This document shows positions 1 to 5,643 of a stretch of 9,035 nt of DNA, in pieces. Positions within the stretch are counted from its first letter, which is position 1; every line of letters begins with the position of its first letter. A program made the position numbers and the translations under genes. The notes beneath the pieces are model-generated. The model was not told the DNA's origin and ran no database searches. It saw only the letters and a program-made list of their open reading frames with translations. This DNA comes from an uncultured Oscillospiraceae bacterium. GTDB taxonomy: Bacteria > Bacillota > Clostridia > Oscillospirales > Acutalibacteraceae. The stretch is from assembly GCA_902496265.1 (NCBI GenBank), contig CABVAD010000037.1, positions 1 to 9,035 on the forward strand, read 5' to 3'.

Positions 1-345
1 ATGCCTGTCGTAGGCCACCTTTATATGCTCATACTGATTCCGATTACTTGGGCAATATTCGCTATTGATGATATAGGGCAGCTTGGGGTGTTTTTTACTC
101 GGTTGTTTCCGTTTTTCGGTCAGGGCGTATGGTCGATATTCCGGTATGACTACCTAAAATACTTGAACTTATATTATCCGTTTTTTATCGCAGGTATATT
201 GTTCTCGACAAAATTACCGTTTCGTATTTTGAAACGAATTAAAAGCCGTGTCATTATAGGCTTGCTTCTTGCAGTAATACTCGGTGCAAGCGTCTATTGT
301 ATGTACCGTGGCTTTGATGATCCGTTTTTATATTTCAGATTTTGA
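1..345 (+). CDS. C-terminal part of an MBOAT-like membrane O-acyltransferase (AlgI/DltB/PatA type), cut by the window edge
   Basis: This is the last 114 residues of a hydrophobic protein; the gene very probably starts upstream, and the ATG at base 1 looks like an internal Met because no ribosome site is visible and an MBOAT protein is normally about 450-500 residues. Three hydrophobic segments can be seen, about residues 5-22, 50-68 and 83-101. The ITWAIFAID stretch, followed by a loop ending in FPFFG, resembles the Trp-Phe segment near the C-terminus of AlgI-like proteins. Such proteins pass acetyl groups across the membrane to an extracytoplasmic acceptor; the catalytic His lies in the part not shown. 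The SGNH gene starts 13 nt downstream, the partner arrangement of PatA/PatB and alginate acetylation systems. The family call rests on the tail and on this context, so an acyltransferase-3 protein cannot be excluded. Confidence 0.6.
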   Translation: MPVVGHLYMLILIPITWAIFAIDDIGQLGVFFTRLFPFFGQGVWSIFRYDYLKYLNLYYPFFIAGILFSTKLPFRILKRIKSRVIIGLLLAVILGASVYCMYRGFDDPFLYFRF

Positions 346-349
346 GAGG
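344..349 (+). promoter_or_regulatory. Ribosome binding site of the SGNH gene
   Basis: GAGAGG lies 9 nt before the ATG at 359 and overlaps the stop codon of the upstream acyltransferase gene. This supports the start at 359 and suggests co-translation of the two genes. Confidence 0.6.
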
Positions 350-358
350 TAAAGAAAA

Positions 359-1189
359 ATGAAAAAGTCAAATTTAGTTACGCTTTTGTCCTTATGCTTT
401 ATAATTGTTGCTGTTATACTGTTTATGTTCTTTTGGAAAACCCCGTCTGCCGGCTCCGGCACAAAAATCGAAAGCAGTTCTGCAACACAAAGCAATATTA
501 TAACGGCTTCTAAGGACGCTTCGGAAGATATAAGCTCTACGGAAACAGAAGACAGTTCCGAAGTAAGTACATCTATAACAGACAATATCACATCGAAGCC
601 GAGCACCAATACTTATATGGGTGATGCTTTATTTATCGGTGATTCAAGGACGGTAGGACTTATGGAGTATTCAGGTATCGACGGCGCAGACTATTTTTGT
701 ACGGTGGGAATGAGCGTTTACAATATTCATAAAAAGCCTGTTTCTGTTCCTAATGTCGGCAAGGTGACTTTGACGGAGTTGCTGAACGGCAAAAAGTATG
801 GTAAAATATATATAATGCTCGGCGTCAATGAAGTGGGATACAAATTCAGCAGCACCGCCGAAAAATACAGTGAATTGATTGAATTAATAAAAGACAAACA
901 ACCTAATGCCGTTATTTTTATTCAGGCAAATCTGCACGTTTCAAAAAGTCGTTCGGATAGTGATAAGGTGGTAAACAATATTGCTATTAACGGGTTAAAT
1001 GCAGAATTAGCAAAACTCGCTGACGGAAAAAGCAAATTTTATCTTGATGCCAATATTCTGTTCGATGATAAAACAGGCGCACTATCTTCTGACAAATCGG
1101 AGGACAGTACGCATCTTTATGCTAAATATTATAAAGAGTGGGGCGAATGGATTATAAAACAGACGGCTTCGCTAATCGGGGAGGAATGA
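359..1189 (+). CDS. Membrane-anchored SGNH/GDSL-family hydrolase or O-acetyltransferase
   Basis: 276 residues. One N-terminal membrane anchor (about 6-26) is followed by a Ser/Thr/Glu-rich linker (about 35-85) and an extracytoplasmic SGNH domain (about 88-270). Block I is FIGDSRTVGL with the probable nucleophile Ser96. Block II is the Gly in VGMSV (G117), block III is LGVNE with Asn157, and block V is DSTHLY with Asp249 and His252, so the full catalytic set appears present. No convincing lipobox is seen, so it is probably an uncleaved signal anchor. The gene follows an MBOAT-like gene by 13 nt. In PatA/PatB and AlgI/AlgX-like systems the MBOAT protein exports acetyl groups and the SGNH partner places them on a glycan. 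The operon with an RsiV-type sensor suggests peptidoglycan or another wall polymer as acceptor; that is inference. A plain esterase acting in the opposite direction is the alternative. Confidence 0.85.
   Translation: MKKSNLVTLLSLCFIIVAVILFMFFWKTPSAGSGTKIESSSATQSNIITASKDASEDISSTETEDSSEVSTSITDNITSKPSTNTYMGDALFIGDSRTVGLMEYSGIDGADYFCTVGMSVYNIHKKPVSVPNVGKVTLTELLNGKKYGKIYIMLGVNEVGYKFSSTAEKYSELIELIKDKQPNAVIFIQANLHVSKSRSDSDKVVNNIAINGLNAELAKLADGKSKFYLDANILFDDKTGALSSDKSEDSTHLYAKYYKEWGEWIIKQTASLIGEE
1178..1184 (+). promoter_or_regulatory. Strong ribosome binding site that points to a TTG start for the sigma gene
   Basis: GGGGAGG lies inside the last codons of the SGNH gene. It is only 1 nt from the ATG at 1186, too close for normal initiation, but 7 nt from the in-frame TTG at 1192, which is ideal. 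The site is therefore evidence for TTG at 1192 rather than ATG at 1186 or the far-upstream GTG at 1138. Confidence 0.55.
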
Positions 1190-1191
1190 TT

Positions 1192-1680
1192 TTGGCCGAC
1201 AAAGACTCTTTTTGCGAACATATACGGCTTTGTGAAAAAGCAATGTATTCTTTGGCTTTTTCTATTGTTAGAAACGATTCGGATGCAGGGGAAATCATCA
1301 GCGAATCCATATATCGAGCCTATAAGAATTTAGACACACTAAAAAACGAAAAGTCTTTTAAGCCGTGGATATTGCGTATTGTTCACAATACAGCGGTAGA
1401 AACGGTTCGCAGAAACTCAAAAATTATACCTATGGATGAAACGCCGGACATTTCCGATTATAGTCCCGAAAACGACATAACTGCAAGGCTTACAGTTCGT
1501 GATGCTGTGAATAGCCTCAAACAACCCTACCGTACTGTTGTTGTACTGTTTTATTATGAAAATCTTTCGGTATCAAAAATCGCACAAATTACAAGCACGA
1601 ATATGGTGGCTGTAAAAAAGCAGCTTTCCCGTGCCCGAAAGATGCTGCGAGAAATTTTGAAGGAGGATTTTAACGGATGA
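1192..1680 (+). CDS. ECF-type RNA polymerase sigma factor (SigV-like)
   Basis: 162 residues from the preferred TTG start, the usual size for an ECF sigma factor. Region 2 spans about residues 12-78 and includes FKPWILRIVHNTA, the conserved region 2.3/2.4 pattern that melts and reads the -10 element. Region 4 spans about 104-155, with LKQPYRTVVVLFYYENLSV followed by a helix-turn-helix ending in KKQLSRARKML. No extra C-terminal domain is present. It directs RNA polymerase to stress promoters and is held inactive by its anti-sigma partner. The next gene overlaps by ATGA and encodes an RsiV-like protein, so SigV is the best subgroup guess; region 4 alone would not separate it from SigW or SigM types. 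Alternative starts are ATG 1186 (overlapping the previous stop) and GTG 1138, which would add 18 residues outside the usual family N-terminus. Confidence 0.88.
   Translation: MADKDSFCEHIRLCEKAMYSLAFSIVRNDSDAGEIISESIYRAYKNLDTLKNEKSFKPWILRIVHNTAVETVRRNSKIIPMDETPDISDYSPENDITARLTVRDAVNSLKQPYRTVVVLFYYENLSVSKIAQITSTNMVAVKKQLSRARKMLREILKEDFNG
1661..1666 (+). promoter_or_regulatory. Consensus ribosome binding site of the anti-sigma gene
   Basis: AGGAGG, a perfect Shine-Dalgarno core, lies 10 nt upstream of the ATG at 1677 and inside the sigma factor reading frame. It supports the ATGA overlap start and strong, coupled synthesis of the inhibitor. Confidence 0.7.
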
Positions 1681-2570
1681 ATGATTTTGATAAATATATA
1701 AAAAGCAAAGTGGCGGAAGAACAGACAGACATTCCTGATTCTGTGAAAAACCATATAGAACAAACGCTCGCCGATTTACCCGAAAAGAAGCCCGTTATAA
1801 AACAAATTCGTATATTTCCCCGCATCGCAGCGGCAGCAGCTTGCTTTGTTTTTATAATGCTTTTCCTATTGCCTAATGTGAGCGTGACATACGCTCAGGA
1901 ATTGGAGCAAATTCCCGTAATCGGCGATATTGTTCGGGTGGTAACCATCCGTAATTATTTTTATGCTGACGATAAACACGAAATGAATATTGACGTACCG
2001 CAAATAGAGGGTGAGGATAGCGAAGCTGTTGATTATATAAACAAAGATGTCAGCGAGCTTACAACTGCTCTTGTAAATCAGTTTTATAAAGACCTTGAAA
2101 TTACCGGGAATAATGGCTATGGCTCTATCCACGTTAATTATGAAGTGACAACGAATACAGAGCGTTGGTTTACGCTCAAATTATCTGTAAGTGAAACGGC
2201 GGCAAGCAGTAATACTTATTTTGCTTTTTATCACATTGATAAAAAGCAAGGAAAGATAGTCGAGCTTGGCGACCTGTTCAATACCGATAAATTTTCCGAT
2301 AGTCTTGTGGCAGAAATTAAAAAGCAAATGCAAAAGCAAATGGCAAACGATGAAAATATCTCATATTGGATAAAAGACAGTGAAATCGGCGAAGATTTTG
2401 CTGCTGTCAGTGCAGACCATAATTTCTATTGGAATGATAACGGTGATTTAGTAATTATCTTTGACAAATATGAGGTTGGACCCGGCTCAATGGGAACACC
2501 CGAATTTGTTATAGACAAAGAAATAATCAGGGATGTTTTGAAATCGGAGTTTAAAGATGTTATTTCATAA
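1677..2570 (+). CDS. rsiV: RsiV-like transmembrane anti-sigma factor (DUF3298-type sensor)
   Basis: 297 residues. The cytoplasmic N-terminus (1-49) should bind the sigma factor. A single membrane helix runs about 50-68, followed by VTYA-QE, a likely signal peptidase site after Ala73. The extracytoplasmic part has a DUF4163-like region (about 105-190, VPQIEG then YINKDVSEL) and a C-terminal DUF3298-like domain (about 195-290) ending in the typical KYEVGPGSMGTPEFVIDKE pattern. This architecture and length match RsiV. In B. subtilis RsiV binds lysozyme directly, is then cut by signal peptidase and by the RasP site-2 protease, and so releases SigV. The ATG overlaps the sigma stop as ATGA, with AGGAGG 10 nt upstream. 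Lysozyme as the signal is carried over from the family. A general DUF3298 anti-sigma factor with another ligand is the alternative. Confidence 0.85.
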   Translation: MNDFDKYIKSKVAEEQTDIPDSVKNHIEQTLADLPEKKPVIKQIRIFPRIAAAAACFVFIMLFLLPNVSVTYAQELEQIPVIGDIVRVVTIRNYFYADDKHEMNIDVPQIEGEDSEAVDYINKDVSELTTALVNQFYKDLEITGNNGYGSIHVNYEVTTNTERWFTLKLSVSETAASSNTYFAFYHIDKKQGKIVELGDLFNTDKFSDSLVAEIKKQMQKQMANDENISYWIKDSEIGEDFAAVSADHNFYWNDNGDLVIIFDKYEVGPGSMGTPEFVIDKEIIRDVLKSEFKDVIS

Positions 2571-3510
2571 TAATGTGATGAAAAATAGAAAGTGGCTTCC
2601 GCCTCTTGCTTTGACCTGCTCTGTTTTGTGGGCGCTTGCTTATCCTTTGATCAAATTGGGATATAGAGAATTTGGAATAGCATCGGATGATTTGGGTAGT
2701 AAAATTTTGTTTGCGGGTATCCGCTTTTTGTTTGCCGGCATTTTGGTTTTTCTTATATCAACTGCAAGACATAACAACAAAGAAAACATACATAAAAAAG
2801 AGTGGGGTTGGCTGTTGCTTTTTGCGCTGGTAAATACCTCGCTGCACTATTTGTGTTCTTATGTCGGCTTGGGATATACCCCCAGTGCGCGTGGCACAAT
2901 TATTGATTCAATGGGAAGTTTTCTTTTGATTCTCCTGTCGTGCGTAATGTTTTCAGACGATAAAATGAGTTGGAATAAAGCCTTCGGATGCATTTTGGGA
3001 TTTTCGGGAATCGTTATTATGAATATAACACCCGGTAGAATGATGTTTGAAAATATATCCTTGCGAGGAGACGGTATGATTTTGCTGAATGCTGTTTGTG
3101 CAGCCTTTGGCGGAATAATAGGCAGAGTAGTATCCCGTAAAATGAATATGATATTTGCAACCGGAGTTAGTATGACCATAGGCGGAGGCATTTTATGTAT
3201 AGCCGGACTTTGCATTGGCTTCAAGCAATCGCTGAATTTTTCTTTAATGGGAATTGTAATCATTATTGCATTAACCCTTATCTCCGCAATTAGCTTTAGT
3301 ATTTACAATACGCTGCTGGCTTACCATCCTATAAGCACTGTGGCAATTTATAATGCGTTTATTCCTGTTTTTGGCGTTGCTTTCTCCAGCCTAATTTTAA
3401 GAGAGCAATTTATGTGGAAATATTTGATTGCAGGTGTGTTTGTCGCCGGAGGAATCATTGCGGTAAACTATAATAAATATGAACGAAAAGGAGATATAAA
3501 AGTTGACTGA
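2557..3510 (+). CDS. EamA/DMT-family membrane transporter
   Basis: 317 residues with about ten hydrophobic helices in two repeats, the two EamA domains lying about 17-155 and 172-303. Conserved features include the N-terminal LWALAYPLIKLG segment, a Pro-containing helix near TPSARG, and a C-terminal PVFGVAFSSLILREQ segment, which is the usual end of an EamA repeat. The family exports or imports small metabolites such as amino acids or nucleotide precursors; the substrate cannot be read from sequence. The start at 2557 is supported by GGAG at 2546-2549, 7 nt upstream, and overlaps the anti-sigma gene by 14 nt. ATG 2578 is a possible alternative, eight codons in. The overlap places it in the sigma operon, but a link to wall acetylation is not obvious; it may simply ride on the transcript. 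Confidence 0.88.
   Translation: MLFHNNVMKNRKWLPPLALTCSVLWALAYPLIKLGYREFGIASDDLGSKILFAGIRFLFAGILVFLISTARHNNKENIHKKEWGWLLLFALVNTSLHYLCSYVGLGYTPSARGTIIDSMGSFLLILLSCVMFSDDKMSWNKAFGCILGFSGIVIMNITPGRMMFENISLRGDGMILLNAVCAAFGGIIGRVVSRKMNMIFATGVSMTIGGGILCIAGLCIGFKQSLNFSLMGIVIIIALTLISAISFSIYNTLLAYHPISTVAIYNAFIPVFGVAFSSLILREQFMWKYLIAGVFVAGGIIAVNYNKYERKGDIKVD
3488..3493 (+). promoter_or_regulatory. Intact ribosome binding site of the broken acetyltransferase
   Basis: AAGGAG lies 9 nt before the TTG at 3503, within the last codons of the DMT gene. It shows that the short downstream frame was a real gene start and not a chance ORF. Confidence 0.55.
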
Positions 3511-3625
3511 AAAAGAAAAAATGATATCGGGGAAAATATATGATCCTTCCGATAAAGATAAACATTTCGAGCTATTTTGAGATATTGCACATCGGAACAA
3601 AAACTTTGCTGTTTGGAATAAATAA
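3503..3625 (+). pseudogene. maa: Remnant of the N-terminus of a maltose/sugar O-acetyltransferase (Maa type)
   Basis: From TTG 3503 the frame reads LTEKEKMISGKIYDPSD, the typical opening of the maltose acetyltransferase N-terminal domain (family proteins begin TEKEKM, then a Gly-x-x-Tyr-Asp pattern). The frame stops at TGA 3578 after 25 residues. In the same frame the text continues as DIAHRNKNFAVWNK before a TAA at 3623. IAHR resembles the next helix of the domain, which suggests a nonsense change followed by loss of the rest. A whole protein would be about 180-200 residues with a left-handed beta-helix of hexapeptide repeats; none of this remains. It overlaps the DMT stop by 8 nt, so it was once the last gene of the operon. 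It is too short to be active. A real small peptide is less likely. Confidence 0.7.
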
Positions 3626-3646
3626 TAAAATGAATAATATCAAAGC

Positions 3647-3684
3647 AAAAACCGTCAGTTCTCATCCGAGAATTGGCGGTTTTT
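3647..3684 (+). terminator. Probable bidirectional intrinsic terminator between the convergent blocks
   Basis: The arm at 3647-3663 pairs with 3668-3684 around a 4-nt loop (ATCC). Pairing is complete over 17 positions if two G-U pairs are allowed on the plus-strand RNA, and the stem ends in a run of five U. Read on the minus strand the arms also end in a T run, but the two G-U positions become A-C mismatches. It ends the plus-strand operon and may also stop transcription from the minus-strand gene ending at 3739. It is the only visible element in the gene-free stretch 3626-3738. Confidence 0.8.
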
Positions 3685-3738
3685 GTGTTAATAACATAGC
3701 CAAGGACTAACCAATCATACGGGTTTTGTCAATAAAAA

Positions 3739-5643
3739 TTACTTTATTTCATCGGTGCGGTAAATAAATTTAACATCGCCGTCCGTATCGTCGGCTATTC
3801 CCGCAAAGCTTTTGTAATCGCGTGAGACCTCGACGGTGGCTTTGATTCTTGTAACAAGACCGCCTAAATCGTCCCCTGCAAGGGAAGTAAGCTTGCTTAT
3901 TCCATTTTCGTTAAACTCCTTAAGTCCGTCGGCTAACCGCTTTGAGCCGTCGGTTAATTGCTGTACGCCGCCTACAAGCTGTGACGCGCCCGATTTAAGC
4001 GTGTTTGCACCGTCTGCAAGCTCCTTTGCGCCGTTCTTAAGCTCTGTACTGCCGTCATACGCCTGTTTTGCGCCCGCGGTGTAGGCAAGCACGCCCTTAT
4101 AAAACTCGTTGTAGCTGTCAAGCTGAGTTACAGCCTCTTTTACGGTAGGCTCAAGGGTCTGCTTTGATAAATTAAGGCAAAGGGCGTTTATTATCTGCTT
4201 TCCGTTCTCACTTTCGGCGGTCGCCGCCGCCGCGCCTATTGCCGCCGCGTTCTGCGGGTCGCTTATGTTTTGAAGCATTGCGGCGATTTCCGCCATAGCG
4301 CTCTCCTGCGTCTCGCCGGAGCTTAATTTGGTTGCCAAAAGCACCTTTACAGCCCCGTAATAATCTTGCGGAACTCCGATTGCGGAAAGCTTGGCGTTAA
4401 GCGCGGCGTCGGCAATATTTATAAGCTCCGCCTTTTGCGAATCGGTCGGATTTTCAAGCAGACCGCCTATAACCGTTTTATAATTTTCGACCGTAAGGGT
4501 ATCTACGGTGATTCCGTTATCCTTAAGCTTCTGCGAAACGGCAGAAAGCAGAGTATCAAAGACCTGCTTCGCACCCGCGTTTAGAGTATCGTTGTTGGAG
4601 ACAAGCTCTGAAAGTCCCGCCGACAGAGCTGATGCACCGTCTGAAAGCGCGCTTGCGCCGTTTGCAAGCTTATCAACACCCGATATCAGCTCATTTGATT
4701 TAAGGAGCAACTCGCTTAAACCGCCGTAAAGTTCGGAGGAACCGTCCAGCAGCTTTGACATAGCTGACGAAAGCTCGGTCAAAGAGGCCTGCAGGTCGTC
4801 CGCACTGTCAAGCTTTGAAACATCAAGGTCGCTTATAATGCTGTTTGCCGCAACGGTAAGCGTATTGCCAAGGGCAAAATTATTAACATCGGCGGTAATC
4901 TCAACAAAATCGGGAATATCAACCTTATCGCGGCTTAAATTAAGGTTTTCCTGCATACCGGGGAGTGCAAAGCCTACGGCAATAATGCGGTCACCGTCGT
5001 TAATTATTTTTCCGTTTGAAATTTCAACATTTGTGAAAATATCGTTATCAAGTAAAAGTCCCGTAAGCATTACAAACGGCACATAAATTTTAGTATTTTT
5101 TCCGTCAATGCTCACATTCTTGTACTGATTGTTGGTATAATCGAAACGGATTGTCACCTTACCGCTCTTGCCCGCAAGCGACTCGGCGGAAACCGGCTTG
5201 CCGTCAAGCTCGTAGCTGACCTTAAGGTCAACGGGCAGAGTCTTGCTTATTGTACCCTGATAATAAATGTCCTTTCCGTCCGCATTCCATTCTCGCATAT
5301 TGTCGGTATCCATCACATAGGATTCGTCGCCCTTTACATTTTTAATGTCGGAAAGCTCGGTTTTGTCACTAACGGTTTTCCCGCCGTTATTCTTAATCCA
5401 GTCGCTTACTATTATTTTCTTAACCGAGCCGTCAGCGTTTGCGAGTACATACACAGTCTCGTCCTTTGAAGGCTTTTTTTGCTCGGTTGTTTCTGCAGCT
5501 TGCGATGAGGCGGCGGAGGTGTTTTCAGTATCCTCTGTCTTATTTGCTGTGCCGAATGCGGCGGCGGTAACGCCCGTTCCCACTATAACTCCCGCGGCGG
5601 CGACCGCTATTACCTTAATTAAATCCTTTTTTCCCGTTTTCAT
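3739..5643 (-). CDS. Extracytoplasmic xxxLxxG heptad-repeat protein, partner of the MMPL transporter
   Basis: 634 residues. A signal anchor (about 9-30, rich in Ala, Val and Gly) is followed by a low-complexity Ser/Thr/Glu linker (31-60) and a beta-rich domain (about 60-265). Two blocks of Leu/Gly heptads follow, at about 298-347 (LLDGSSELYGGLSEL, LANGASALSDGASAL) and 517-575 (LKNGAKELADGANTL, LTDGSKRLADGL). About 150 residues lie between them, including a run rich in Ala (464-475). The last 50 residues are hydrophilic. The repeats match the xxxLxxG type found in YhgE/Pip-like proteins, but no C-terminal membrane bundle is present. Its ATG directly follows the transporter stop (TAA then ATG), with GGAGGT 9 nt upstream inside the transporter gene. 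It probably acts outside the membrane as an accessory or adaptor of the transporter. The exact function is unknown. Confidence 0.8.
   Translation of the reverse strand: MKTGKKDLIKVIAVAAAGVIVGTGVTAAAFGTANKTEDTENTSAASSQAAETTEQKKPSKDETVYVLANADGSVKKIIVSDWIKNNGGKTVSDKTELSDIKNVKGDESYVMDTDNMREWNADGKDIYYQGTISKTLPVDLKVSYELDGKPVSAESLAGKSGKVTIRFDYTNNQYKNVSIDGKNTKIYVPFVMLTGLLLDNDIFTNVEISNGKIINDGDRIIAVGFALPGMQENLNLSRDKVDIPDFVEITADVNNFALGNTLTVAANSIISDLDVSKLDSADDLQASLTELSSAMSKLLDGSSELYGGLSELLLKSNELISGVDKLANGASALSDGASALSAGLSELVSNNDTLNAGAKQVFDTLLSAVSQKLKDNGITVDTLTVENYKTVIGGLLENPTDSQKAELINIADAALNAKLSAIGVPQDYYGAVKVLLATKLSSGETQESAMAEIAAMLQNISDPQNAAAIGAAAATAESENGKQIINALCLNLSKQTLEPTVKEAVTQLDSYNEFYKGVLAYTAGAKQAYDGSTELKNGAKELADGANTLKSGASQLVGGVQQLTDGSKRLADGLKEFNENGISKLTSLAGDDLGGLVTRIKATVEVSRDYKSFAGIADDTDGDVKFIYRTDEIK

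Noticed and set aside
225..255. TGAAAC followed by CGTG as an ECF sigma promoter inside the acyltransferase gene
   Set aside because: The spacing of about 11 nt is too short for an ECF promoter (usually about 16-17) and the -10 does not match CGTC well.
1866..2132. Minus-strand frame across the anti-sigma gene
   Set aside because: It lies wholly within the recognisable RsiV-like frame and its translation shows no domain.
3578..3580. TGA in the acetyltransferase remnant read as tryptophan (recoded genetic code)
   Set aside because: TGA ends the SGNH, sigma and DMT genes at well-defined overlaps, and the sequence after this TGA does not continue into a full acetyltransferase.
3397..3665. Minus-strand frames over the DMT end and the acetyltransferase remnant
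   Set aside because: They start within the terminator or the remnant and carry no recognisable motif; the plus-strand reading explains the region better.
3836..5086. Plus-strand frames opposite the heptad-repeat gene
   Set aside because: They are mirror frames of a coding region with regular Leu/Gly/Ala codons; they show no family resemblance and no ribosome sites that fit.
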